A stretch of 64,000 nucleotides of DNA from Platynereis dumerilii (GCA_026936325.1 JAPTHN010000015.1:434001-498000), one strand, 5' to 3'. Positions 48,715 to 60,060 are shown, numbered from the stretch's first letter. Numbers and translations: made by a program. Notes: generated from the sequence alone by a model not told the origin.

Positions 48715-50047
48715 AAGGCGCGATATTCACCAAATTGAGAAAGACCTTAGATTTTAAGTAATATAATGGGTTGACAGGTTGACGGGTTGACGGGTTGACA
48801 GGTTGACAGGTTGACGGGTTGACAGGTCAACAGTTCCAAGAGCGCTTTGTGACGTCACCACAGCAGCACACTGATGGTAGTGTCACGATCACTGCTGAAG
48901 ATGTGACGCCACCAATCTGTGGATTCAAGTGCTCATGGACAGGTCGAAGGGTAGAAAAGTTCCAGAATATGTCCATTTATTTTTAATCAATAAACCATTT
49001 TCTGAAATTACATTCAACTTTTTTTTTTTCTGGAATTTTTTTTTCCATTTTTTTTTTGTTCAAGTCCAAAGTAAGGACCAATTATCACCTGTTTGGCAAT
49101 GAATATCACTATTTACACTCAAAATATCAGGGCCCATTACATTGTAAAAAATACCACCCTTCAAGGGCGATATTTTTAAACAACTGTTATCACATCACCA
49201 GCATTTCAGCTGCCTAATGACGTCACAAACCAAACAATCACCAAAACAATGAGATTGTGACGTCATATCCATTGTTGCAACATGGTAATGTCACATTTTG
49301 TTAATGGCAGAAAGTATTCTCTCTTAGTAGTCTAAAAATTTGAGGTAAAGCCAGGTGATACACACAAAACAACCACGCTTACTTTGTAAAATATCACTCG
49401 CTGTTGTGTGAATTAATATCACTCTCATCAACCCGTCAACCCATCAACCCATCAAACTGTCAACCTGTCAACCCGTCAACCTGTCAACCCGTCAACCTGT
49501 CAACCCGTCAACCTGTCAACCTGTCAACCCGTCAACCTGTCAACCTGTCGACCCGCTTGTGACGCAATGATTTTTAAGAGTAAAGAGTCACACTGGAACT
49601 ACTTATTTGGTTATTGGCCCTGTTTTTTTACCAAAATTTTGTTTCCAGAAATTTTTTTTATGATGAAATTTTTCAAAAATTGCTTTTTCCCGAATTTTTT
49701 TTTTTCAAAATTTATTTTATTTAAAATGATTATTTTTTCCAAAAATTACTTCTCCTAAATTTTAATTTCTTTCGTCTACCTGTCAACCTGTCAACCCGTC
49801 TACCTGTCAACCTGTCAACTCGTCAACCCGTCAACCCTTCAACCCGTCTACCTGTCAACCCGTCAACGTGTCAACCCGTCAACCTGTCAACTCGTCAACC
49901 CGTCAACCTGTCCACTGGACTTCTACTGAAACTAAGTTGAGCTAAAGAAATAATGCACACCAAAATGAAAATTCTGACTATTTTTTAACATGGAAAAGAT
50001 AGGATCTGAGAACCCCAAAATACTCATTTTGGTGAATATCGCGCCTT
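48715..50047. mobile_element. 1,333-bp TIR element carrying decamer arrays
   Basis: TIRs AAGGCGCGATATTCACCAAA match 24 of 25 bases. Arrays of a 10-bp unit (GGTTGACAGG type) occur at 48,769-48,834 in one orientation and at 49,429-49,560 and 49,778-49,915 in the other. Three CRE-like TGACGTCA sites lie at about 48,851, 49,218 and 49,261. No ORF of note. Confidence 0.75.
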
Positions 50048-50549
50048 ACTCGATTTATGAACTAGGACAACAATATAATTCACAATTTCATAAAAGCTGT
50101 GTTGCACTCAGCAAAATGTCTTGTCCATGCCACAAGTGGCCCCCTCTATACTGGCAATATATGTGAGCTACAATGTATACATCCTCCATGATAAAAAATA
50201 GTTCCAACTTATGTTGGTATTTACAAGCTGTCTGCTTAAAATTGAAGCCAACCAAAGTCAGATTAGACACTTGTAGAGATTTTGGAAATAAACTAGACCA
50301 TCACTAAATGATGTAACTGTCCTGGTTTCTTCCACACTGTCCTGGTTTCTTCCAGAGATCAAAATTCTGTTGACCGCTCACAGGAGCTTGCGAATTTTGC
50401 ACCCTAGGTGGCAGTAAATAGCGGTCAACTTGTAGACAGGGTATCAGACAAGTCATCAACCGAAGCTCCATTCTTTGTTTATGCATGAAATTGGTCCATA
50501 ATATGTGTAAATTGGTCTAGTGAGGCCTTTCCATCGTTCAACATACCCT

Positions 50550-50551
50550 GG

Positions 50552-50623
<72 letters not shown>

Positions 50624-50627
50624 CAAG

Positions 50628-50675
<48 letters not shown>
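50550..50675 (+). repeat. (CAGG)n microsatellite
   Basis: About 31 tandem tetramers with one variant. The Pro-Ala-Cys-Leu repeat frame on the minus strand is an artefact. Confidence 0.95.
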
Positions 50676-50678
<3 letters not shown>

Positions 50679-50787
50679 TAATATAGATAATTTCAGACCA
50701 AGCTCAGGCCACTATTGCAAATACTTCATGCAATTTGCTTCACATCACTTTTATGGTGTAATGGTGTAGATTAATCATGTTTTTTTT

Positions 50788-50820
50788 TGCTGAAGGTTTG
50801 CTGCTACGCAGCGTATGTTT
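50788..50820 (-). mobile_element. End of a CATAGGCTG-type element
   Basis: GCTGAAGGTTTGCTGCTACG and the following bases match the inverted end at 11,781-11,813, and the ~270 bp before it resemble 11,590-11,780, with the CAGG array inside. Confidence 0.5.
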
Positions 50821-51401
50821 TAAATAAAAAGGCAATGAGAAGTCACATGTATTTGTTTATTTAAAACCCAGTCCCACATGACTTGAGCATTTGCCTTTCA
50901 ACAGGGGTCGCTTTTCACTGTGCCAAAATTATAGCCAAAATCGAAAACTTAAAGTTAGTTTTTAATAGGTTTACTTTGGAATTGATTTAAGAAGACCACC
51001 ATAGTGCTTCTCAAAATATAACGCTTGAAGCAGTGAACTGATAATAAAAGTGCATGACTATGGCCCTTTAATTATCAGTCAAAAAGTTACTGCCACAAAA
51101 AAATGACTGGACTACAGTTTGTCTCATCAAGCATGCAAACTCAAATTTACAACTTAAAAGCAGTGTACTATGAACCTTATATAAAGCAATGCAAATCATT
51201 AACCTTAGTAGAACTAAGTCGTGAGTGGCGCTGCAGTGCATTTTTGTGACGTCACGGTAATTTAGACCTTTGTTATGGTTGCGTTAAGAATGTAAACAAG
51301 TGTGAATGGACAGTCAGTGTCAAAAAACGGACAAAAATGGCACCAAAACATTGCAAAAGTGTGATGAACAAATTGCAAAATGGCTGTTTTATCCATGAGT
51401 A

Positions 51402-52260
51402 GGAGAGAACGGGACCAGTTGAACCAAATTTTAGAAATTGTCCTCCTGTGTGCATACCTTTACAGCTTTCAAGTAGAACAAAGACGGAAAAGGTAGTTTG
51501 AAAAGTTGTCTAAACATCCTATAAACTTTAGGTTTTTGTGTATATCTCACCACGGCCGACATATGAGCCTAAAAAAAATTCCATTGGGGCCAGTTGAACC
51601 ATTGGAAGGATGGTGGGTGAAGTACGGGGCTGAAGTCCTGTATTTTTGCTAACAAGTTCAGCTAGAACCATAGCATGTTTTGGCTAAATTTGACATGTCT
51701 CACACATTTCTTTCTGTTCAAAGAATAGCCTGGGGCCAGTTGAACCAGTCGACAGTTAAACTTTAGTAATAAATTTTTCTATTTATTTCAATTCATTGTA
51801 ATGGGCCTATTAGAAAAAGTTTTACTGAATAGTACCTCTCTTTGTAAATGTATTTTGTTAAAAATTTGATTGAAAAAGTAAATAAACTGCCATAAACTCC
51901 TCTGGTTCAACTGGCCCCACTGTGACCTCCATGTATCTATATACAGCCTGTTTGTGCCCTTTTTGTGGGACACCATTTTAAGGAGGTGGGTTTCAATCTA
52001 CGCATTACCCATTATCTTATGCATGATATGACATCCCTGCAGACCAAGTAATTTAAATGCTATGGAAGCTGGTATCTCAATGTGACAAACTACAATTTAC
52101 ACGTTAAAAAACAAAAAAGGTGTGATAGTTTTGTCAGAGCCAAATGATCTACATGGAAAAGACTAGCTTAATAAGGCCTAACACAAGGTTGTATGTATGT
52201 TCCCATGGCTGCTCCACCCTGTGAAAAATCAAGGGTGGTTAAACTGGCCCCACTCTCCCC
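51402..52260. mobile_element. 859-bp GGGGAG-class TIR element in unit C (word: AGTTGAACC)
   Basis: Left end GGAGAGAACGGGACCAGTTG and inverted right end (reverse complement GGGGAGAGTGGGGCCAGTT), with TA on both sides (51,400-51,401; 52,261-52,262). The word CAGTTGAACC recurs inside (51,590; 51,731) and inverted (51,903). Uninterrupted orthologue of the unit B copy. Confidence 0.75.
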
Positions 52261-52984
52261 TATATATGTGTTTTGCTACTGTCAGACTTTCAGATTCTGA
52301 GCAATCAGACCGAACACCAGTTCACATGTTGATGAGATAAACTTTATAATAACATCATCCAGCAAATCGAGAAGATGCACAAATGGAGTTTAAGAATGAC
52401 CATTTTCTAGATGCACAAGTGAAGCTTTAGCATTGATATACAATTCGTTGTAAAAGTCAGTGTTTGCAGCATCAGCACATTGATATATTTCCATAAAGGT
52501 ATTATATTATGTCATTCAAATAATAAAGTTTCATGACCATCAGCTATGCGACCTCCTTGTAAAATCACTTCATTAGGAATAGAATCCTTTTTTTGAGGGA
52601 ATTGGCTGCATGGCATGCATCGAAGAACAAGTCCGATAATGTTAATGATTATAACAATGATTTTTTATTTCTGAAAACTCAGAAAGAAACATAGAAAAAT
52701 GGATGCTGATTTAGTTTTGTTTGATGATTTACTGGATAACCCATGGTCCTCATTGCCGCACAAAAACAAAAACCAATTCAATACTTAAAGTTTTTCAAGA
52801 CCAAATAGTCTTTAAATAAACTTTTTTTTTCACGATTATGATTACTTACAAATCAGTAATGCTGCAAAATTCTTGATCACTGGAGCCTTTGTCAAGCACA
52901 TCCTATGTTCTCAAAGTAACTGGCAAGCCCATGGACATTTACCTCAGAATTGAAAAACAAATTCCCATATATGCTTCTTAATGA

Positions 52985-52990
52985 TTTATT
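52985..52990 (-). promoter_or_regulatory. Poly(A) signal AATAAA of trypsin copy C
   Basis: AATAAA on the minus strand about 26 nt past the stop, implying a very short 3' UTR. Confidence 0.6.
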
Positions 52991-53015
52991 GTCAAATCGT
53001 TTTCAAGAAAATAAA

Positions 53016-54466
53016 TTAGACGTTTCCGATCCAGTCCAAGTAAGTAGACACTCTGGCGTAGACTCCAGCATAGCCGGAAGCACAGCCAATTCCCCAGGAC
53101 ACAATACCAACAACGACAAAGGTGTTTCCACTCTTCACCACAAGGGGGCCACCAGAGTCTCCCTGGAATTCAAACAAGTATTATTTCCTTTCAAGTATTG
53201 AGTTGTCATTATATCAATATATAACATACCGTATGTAAATGAAGCCAAATGCAGATTCATACCTGGCAAGCATCAACGTTGTTACGGTCTCCAGCGCACA
53301 GCATACCATCAGTGATGGAGCCAGGATAGTCGACGCTGTTACATTCAGAGTTGCTGATGATGTCAACTTGCACATACTGAAGGATTTGAGGGCAGCAGGA
53401 GCCACCTGAAATATTTCACACAAACAATGACCACATCATGAAAACTGCACACAGATATCTTGTGAAGTGAATCACACTTGGATAACTTACCAGAGCTGAG
53501 GGTTCCCCATCCAGAGACCACAGCAGTTTGTCCAGCATAGCCACTAGTAGATGGAGCACACACAGCAGCTACATCCTCATTGAGGGAAATGCTACCACTG
53601 GTTTGTATCACAGAGATGTCATTGTTCAAGGTGAACGGGTTGTACTGAAAATTATTGATTTTGTTTTGAACAACAATAGTCACCAATATTGCAGAAATAT
53701 ATCAATTTAAATCATTTAGAAAATTTAAGATGTGTGTAAATGGCAAGTGTACATACGCTGGGGTGCTGTCTGAGGACTGAGGCACGGAGTGTTACTTCAG
53801 GTCCTTCGTTGCTGGATCTGTCATGCTCTCCAACCCGGAGGAACAGATCACTAGCAGAGCTACAAATAAACAAATATTTGTTACAAAATAATATTTTTAT
53901 CTTTTGTCATAGTTGGTAAAAGTGATTAATTGAACGATAATGTTGAACATACTCTCCGGCTGTGCAATGGGCAGCAGTCATGATCCAGTTGCTTGAAATG
54001 ATGATGGCTCCACAGTAGTGGCTTCCAAAGCTGCTTTGCATGCTCACCTGTGGTTTAATTAATATTAGTTGTCTGAGGAAAATATTCGCATGACACCATA
54101 CAAAAGGTGCTTCTGTGAAAGCATTCAATATATATACATATGGCCAATGAAAATATTTTTGAGCCTTTGCTTTTCTATGGTGAGCAGTTCTTTGTCCAGA
54201 ATACATACCTGCCATGGGAACTCATTGGGTCTGCTCTCTTGTCCTCCAACAATCCTTTGCTTCAGACCACCAGCATCACCGTACTTGCTTACACCACAGC
54301 CTGGAAAATAAGACCAGTGCTGCTTTGATGTCTATGAGACTCAATTAAAATGAAACATCTAACCTAAGCAATATCATAGCTCACAGGACAGTCTACTTTA
54401 AAACTCACCATCTTCCCAGCCATAGGCAATCACTGCCAGAGCAGCAAACACAACGAAGCGAAGCAT
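53016..54466 (-). CDS. Secreted trypsin-like serine protease, copy C (intact)
   Basis: Predicted secreted endopeptidase cutting after Lys/Arg. Seven exons: 54,409-54,466; 54,209-54,300; 53,953-54,047; 53,757-53,859; 53,491-53,644; 53,263-53,405; 53,016-53,162. All junctions are GT/AG, introns 85-161 bp, 792 nt, 263 aa. Signal peptide [16 protein letters not shown]; zymogen cleavage KQR/IVGG; catalytic His in MTAAHC, Asp in LNNDISV, Ser in GDSGGP; Asp in VDACQGDSGG gives the trypsin pocket and [17 protein letters not shown] closes it. Cysteines fit the HYCGA-AAHC, NSEC-GMLC and DACQ-IGCAS bridges, plus a propeptide Cys likely paired with VCAP. An adjacent Cys pair (GGSCCP) is unusual, and the Cys of the PLVC block is replaced by Val. 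Only this copy keeps both coding frame and TATA box. Confidence 0.95.
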
Positions 54467-54515
54467 GTTCAGTCCTGGAGTTGAAGACTTCTCTGCTGCA
54501 TTCAGTACTCCCCTG

Positions 54516-54524
54516 TTATTTATA
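54516..54524 (-). promoter_or_regulatory. TATA box of trypsin copy C
   Basis: TATAAATAA on the minus strand, 50 bp upstream of the ATG, about right for a start site near 54,490 and a very short 5' UTR. The same position is changed in A and split by an insertion in B. Confidence 0.8.
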
Positions 54525-54714
54525 CTCATCTCGAAGCCTCCCACCTTTCATTTTCTCAGAATTGTTCTTGATATCATTAAATCTATTAATTATAATCAGT
54601 ACACTTTTTTGGGTGGCACGACATTAACACATAGTTAATCAGAAACTTAATTATTTGATAGGCCAGATAATTGTTGTCAAATGGCATGTTATTTTCATGC
54701 CTTCATGTTGAATT

Positions 54715-55083
54715 TTGATTTGCTGTATTTGCTGTATATGCATCACTCCATGGATGGTAACAAATGACTATTCAGTTGGAGCTAGATATCTTGTAATTCC
54801 AAAATATTGCATGGGAACACAATTTCCCGGATGTTATCTGAGTGGCATGCTATTCCTTTCATATCATTTGAATATTGGTATAGATCTTGAAGGATTCCAA
54901 ATTTCGGTTCTAGCATTTGCAGATGACATACATGTATGTAGTCTTAAACATTTTCCAGGATGTTGTATCTTAGTGGTTTGCTATCCCGTCAATAACCAAT
55001 GCTTTCAGAGAAAGGAAAATGATGTTGCTTTACCTCAAGGAATTGGAGAAATTCGATCTAATACATCTTGCAATTATTGTTAA
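54715..55083 (+). pseudogene. Reverse-transcriptase-like fragment, copy C
   Basis: Counterpart of the 24,180 and 45,224 frames, 122 codons with a different C-terminus after a small indel. Keeps the SVLAFADDIHVCS passage. Confidence 0.35.
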
Positions 55084-56430
55084 ACTCAAATAGAAGCAGA
55101 CCTCTGACACAGACTATTACACCGTATTTTGATTTTCTGTGTATCATCAATGACACTTGCAACTTGCCTTCCATTGCTTGACTTCCCATTGCACGACTTT
55201 TGTAGCCAATCTCAAAATCGTACACAGCTTTTGACCTTTTTGGATAAAAACTGGCCAAAAAAATGGTTTATAAAAATTAAAAAATACTGAATAACAGCTA
55301 GTTCTTTCCAAGCCTATTATAGTGGCTGAATGAATTTTAACTTTGGGTGTTTGATATGACTTTTACAGCAAATGATAATACCGATGAAAATCCTCCATCT
55401 TGTCTTGCAAAACATAATAAGAGAATTCTTTAAAAAAAAGGAATAACATCTGGCTTTATTTTTTCAAATTATGTCTGTAGAACTATGGCAGACTGTGTTA
55501 GTTCAGAATATTTTATTTTTACCTTTAGACAGGAAATGTCATAATGGCACTGTATATACCTTAGAATATGCACATAGAAAGATAGATTGATCAATACATA
55601 CATAGAAAGATACAAAGATTGATTGGCAAGCAGATTGGTAGATAAACATCTATTGACTGATTGAATCAGACTAATAAATAGTCACATAGATTTAAAGCCC
55701 AAGTTGTACTGTTCATTGCTCAGTGGGCTGGCACTCTAAACTCATCAGTGACAGATTATTCAGGCCTGCACTGCTTAAAGTGCTTGCATGTTATTATTTT
55801 TTAGGCATTTCTTCTTATTGTCTAATTTACAATAATTATTTTGAAAGTAACCCCAGGGGTCTGGGTTGTTTCATCAAATCTGCAAAATTTTAGTAGGCCT
55901 ATCATTTGCTTTCTGAGACGCAAAGGCCTCATCAAAGAATGATCGAGCAGGTATTTTCAAATCTTTTTTAAAAGGACCAGCCTAGCTTACCTCAGGCTGG
56001 TTGTATACATGAGGATAAAGGTGAGAGTACTTGCACACATCAGAATCTTCAAGTTTAAGCCCTCATTAAGCAAAAATTAAAAACAATTGCCATCAAAACC
56101 ATAATTTACTCTTGATCAAAATGCTGCAATAATTAGGATTTTTTAAGAGGCAGGATTTCAATTATTTTTGAATTGGCCATTGAGTGTATGGAATAACAGA
56201 TTTTTTTCCGCACACTTTAGATGTAAGTATAAGTTATACAACAAATCATTTGTGTCGCTGGGCATAACTAAAAACCTTTCCTTAGGTGACCCAGAAAAAT
56301 GATAATTTTTATTGAACATTTGTCAAAATTTTGCTAATAACACAAGTCACACAACCAGACAGATGCCAAATTCAACATATGCAAGAAATTTCACCTTTAT
56401 CCTCAAGTGTACAACCAAAAAATGTAACTA

Positions 56431-57026
56431 AACAGTTCAACAAAAATAAGTCTCCCTTTAAATAAACTTGAATATGTTAAAGATTCCTTCTCCGATTTTT
56501 ATGGAGGTTCGATCGAATTATAGGCCTGTATATCGACCCTAAATATGTGTATTGGTTGTTTAGTGGCATTATTCCTGGCTGACCCAGCATTCTTAGAGCG
56601 AGCCTACCCCTTTTTTCAAAAATCTGTGGCTTTTCCAATAGATATGAACAGTTTGACCAAGCGGGGGAGCCTGATACTGGAGAAAATTTGTTTCTCATCA
56701 TAAATTATTTAGTGGACAAATGAGGACTTCTTCAGTAAACTTTTCACAGCTTGGATCCCTGGGTGACATTAGAAATAGTTTGAGTGGAGTTTGAGCAAAT
56801 TGTGGAAAAAATTATTTTGTTAACGTCAAAACTTTAAATTTTTGAAAAGAGGGGTATGTGCAATCAGGGTCCGCTGGCTCAGACAAAAATGAAGCAGTCG
56901 AGCCACAATTACACAGGCATAATGTCAATATGCTGGCCTACAAATACGAGAACTTTAACAGAAATCGGAACAGAGGTCTTTGAGATATTCAAGTTTTCAT
57001 AAAGGGGGACTTATTTTTGTTGAACC
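56431..57026. mobile_element. ~596-bp TA-flanked GTTCAACAAAAATA element
   Basis: Left TIR AACAGTTCAACAAAAATAAG after TA (56,429-56,430); right end GGGGGACTTATTTTTGTTGA inverted. Same family as 22,078-22,698, same insertion site as 46,930. Confidence 0.7.
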
Positions 57027-57696
57027 TTTTGTATCATGTTGAATGCTACACGCTTCGACCACATCCTTCATTTGTCCCGACATGGATTTCTTCCAACTTG
57101 TTTTTGTTTCTTTTTGAAAAATGTGGCCCTTGTTTCAGATAAGTATTTTCAGAGATGGAAATTGAAAATTTTTGTAAGAGGAGCTCTCATCTCCTGTGGC
57201 AGCGGCTTGGCATTCCAAATTTTTAAAAGGAAAAGCATATCTGCACCAGAGCAAAATTATGGGGTAAAAAATACCGTGAAGACTGAAAAAGTAACATGAC
57301 AATTGTAATTTCACCACTGCTCATTTGGGGAGCTGTATCAGGGTATAGCTCCCCCGGTTTTTTGGTCAAGGGAGCTCAGCTCCCCCGAGCTCCCCCCCCC
57401 CCCCCATTTCCATCACTTAGTATTTTAACATCCTGCCAAGAAATGAATAAGTTCTAAGCTGAAACTGATGATGGCGTACAAAGTGCCATTTTTACAGTAC
57501 AGCAGTATACTCTTCTTCTATGTCAAAGTGACAGACAGTAACTAAGGCACATTGCATGGAACTATATAATGACACTGTGTCACAGTGTGAGTATTGACAT
57601 CTCCAGGGATACAGCAGCCGCTCCCTGCTACAGAGACTGCATGGTGTGGAGTCAGTCTGGGCAGTTACAGAGTTGCAGTTGCATTGGCAGGTCAGA

Positions 57697-57745
57697 ATGA
57701 AGTGTCTGCTGGTCCTTTTGATTTTCTCAGGCCATGCTCTTTCAG
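57697..57745 (+). CDS. Possible first exon (signal peptide) of an unidentified secreted protein
   Basis: ATG opens MKCLLVLLIFSGHALS, a classic short signal peptide (Lys, hydrophobic run, small residues), and TCAG/GTTGGT follows as a possible splice donor in phase 1. A TATATAAT box lies about 130 bp upstream (near 57,566). No second exon can be found: the next 1.3 kb are satellite and transposon. It could be a gene relic, the start of a gene continuing past repeats, or chance. Confidence 0.35.
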
Positions 57746-59065
57746 GTTGGTTATTATCGTTTTCATAGCTACGTGTTTTTTTGAAAAAAAATGTTTTGGA
57801 GTTAAACTGTGACATCATCAGGGTATCTGTGAATGTGACTGGTCCAATCTCCCACCTGTGACACTCAGTTTAGAGTTTGACATCATGGTAAATGACAAAG
57901 GAGTCTATTATCATTTTCATAGCAACGTATTTTTTGAAAAAAATTGTTTTGCAGTTAAACTGTGACATCATCAGGGTATCTGTGAATGTGACTGGTCCAA
58001 TCTCCCACCTGTGACACTCAGTTTAGAGTTTGACATCATGGTAAATGACAAAGGAGTCTATTATCATTTTCATAGCAACGTGTTTTTTGAAAAAAATTGT
58101 TTTGCAGTTAAACTGTGACATCATCAGGGTATCTGTGAATGTGACTGGTCCAATCTCCCACCTGTGACACTCAGTTTAGAGTTTGGCATCATGGTAGGGG
58201 AGGCGGGGGTCAGAATTCACAAAATTTAAAAAAAAAGCCCCAGAACAGAGGAGGTGTTTGTTAGATCTGAATGACCTTTACCGCAATTATGCAGCATTTA
58301 GTTGGCTATGTTTGTATGACATGATACCTGCTGTGCTGTAAATAGGCTTTAGTCAGTTCGCAATCATTTAAGGCAAAGTCTGCTGTGACTTTTTACCCCA
58401 TGCGGGGGTCAAGAAGTCATAACCGCGGGGTAACAAGTCACATGCAATTGTTGTGGACATACAGCACTATATGAGGTAATATGCAGACTTGGACTTGATA
58501 GTCATCCTTGTGCATGATATTTATAGTGAGCCTTCCAAAGCTATCTGCATGCAATGGCAATGCGCCATCAGCAAAGCCTGCATCAGAAATTACCGAAAGT
58601 TTGCGAAATGAAAACTTGCTGCAATACTCTCTTAGATGTATTATTGATAATGGATGATGATATGGTTGTAAGCTAAAAGTTTCAAGTGTGGAATAATTTA
58701 CTTTCCTTAGCACAGAAAGTTCAGAGTCTATAAAACCTGTTTGGGACCCCCAAAATGCATGAGGTGGGTAAAAACCCACTTTGCATAATCAGCATAATTT
58801 TCACATTCCCTACAGACCTTCTTCTCATAAAAGTGTCCCAAATGATGATTTAAGCTTAATAATTAGGTCACTGCAAGTTGATAAAAAAAGGCCTGTGACT
58901 TTTTGCCCCTGTGACTTTTCACCCCCTCTTCCCCTAAATGACAAAGGAGTCTATTATCATTTTCATAGCAACGTGTTTTTTGAAAAAAATTGCTTTGCAG
59001 TGACTGGTCCAATCTTCCACCTGAGACACTCAGTTTATAGTTTGGCATCATGGTAAATGACAAAG
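57746..59065 (+). repeat. 153-bp tandem repeat, interrupted by a transposon
   Basis: Units marked by CATAGCAACGTRTTTTTTGA, GTGACATCATCAGGGTATCT and GTTTGRCATCATGGTAAATG. Three units run from about 57,750 to 58,195. The fourth, shortened, resumes at 58,935 after the inserted element. Confidence 0.8.
58197..58934. mobile_element. 738-bp GGGGAG-class TIR element in the satellite (word: AAAAGTCAC)
   Basis: Left end GGGGAGGCGGGGGT; right end reverse complement GGGGAAGAGGGGGTGAAAAG. The intact satellite units show GGTAAATG at the site, so TA (58,195-58,196; 58,935-58,936) was duplicated. Words like GTGACTTTTTRCCCC and inverted AGTCACATGC recur inside. A 113-codon minus frame (58,438-58,779) has no motif I recognise. 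Confidence 0.75.
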
Positions 59066-59439
59066 GAGTTTAAAATTACCAGGCAATGTTATTTCTGTGT
59101 TAGACCACATGTCACCACAACAAACAACTTATGCCTTAGCCGAGTGTTACACCTTAAAGAAGAGTCTGTGTTTCAATGTTTCTATGCTGGACTGCATCTG
59201 GAAATCCACATTTTACTTGTAGCCATGCAAGTCTCTGATTGGCCACTTTGTTAAAAGATTGATATCAGGCAGGTCAGGAAATGGACCCCTCAAGAGAAGA
59301 TTCCACCTTCTGCTGTTCTCAAATGTGCATAATCAAGTTACTTCTATGTATAATTGTACATACGGGTCCCTTCCTTGCCCTGCTAATCTTGATTAAAGAA
59401 TCCATAATGTTATGATCCCCATGTGTGTGAAGATTTTTT

Positions 59440-59610
59440 TTCACACTGCAAAGCCATGTACCTCGGTGGCTAAGTGCATTGCATGATGGGCATTGCTGGC
59501 CATGTCATTTTGAGGTCCAGGGTTCGATTTTACAGCATGGCAATAATTGAAAGGTAAATTTAGGTACTGACAGGGAGCCATCTGGTGATAGACATGCCCA
59601 AATGTGACCA
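59440..59610 (+). mobile_element. Second tRNA-derived SINE-like relic
   Basis: A box TGGCTAAGTGC at 59,467-59,477 and B box GGTTCGATTTT at 59,521-59,531, 54 bp apart as in tRNAs with a long variable arm. The B box has two mismatches. Unrelated by eye to the SINE at 7.6 kb. Confidence 0.4.
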
Positions 59611-59659
59611 AGCAAATTGATTTGAACTCAGTTAGCATTGAAACTCCCACCTCATTGTT

Positions 59660-60060
59660 CTGTGTGGGAGACTCGGACACTAAACTTTGGAGTCCGTCAG
59701 GGATCCAGTTTGGGTCCTATTCTTTTTGCATTATATGTAAACCCACTGGAAGATGTTATTAGAAAGCATGGTTGTCATACATAACAGTCATTTTTGCAGA
59801 TGACACTCAGTTATAACTTGTGAAAATAGCAATTCAATTTCTGTTTTAGAATCCTGTGTTGCTGATATCAGGGTGTGGACTGTGGATGACTGGATGTCCT
59901 CCAATTTTCTTTCACTTAATGATTCTAAAACAGAGGTTGTTGTTTTTCTATCCAAGCATAAGCAAAGCTCAGTTTCAGTTGCTAAGAATTGCAAATTGGT
60001 GAAGTTGTTGTGCACAAAAACTTCGAAGGTTCATAAATTAGGTAATTTTTTATGAAAATG
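59660..60060 (+). pseudogene. CR1-type LINE reverse transcriptase fragment
   Basis: Decayed plus-strand RT: a [19 protein letters not shown] block near 59,685-59,745 and a degenerate ADDTQLY-like block near 59,800. Then comes an open stretch with WMSSNFLSLNDSKTEVVVF (59,873-60,055), the block after the catalytic motif in CR1/L2 elements. Shifts and stops separate the blocks, and the regions before and after are missing. Confidence 0.6.

Larger units (their letters stand above)
52430..56430. repeat. Trypsin segmental duplication, unit C
   Basis: Gene C with both flanks, the least disturbed of the three units and therefore the best empty-site reference for insertions in A and B. Homology with unit B extends further, to at least 51,250 on one side and 57,360 on the other. 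Confidence 0.8.

Noticed and set aside
48769-49915. CRISPR-like direct repeats
   Set aside because: Decamers are contiguous without spacers, in both orientations, in a eukaryotic transposon.
50479-50679. Frame of repeating Pro-Ala-Cys-Leu
   Set aside because: Translation of the (CAGG)n microsatellite.
54069-54328. Plus-strand frames across trypsin exon 2 of copy C
   Set aside because: Antisense shadows of a conserved exon.
58438-58779. 113-codon minus-strand frame as a transposase or host gene
   Set aside because: No recognisable motif, lies wholly inside a 738-bp MITE-sized element.
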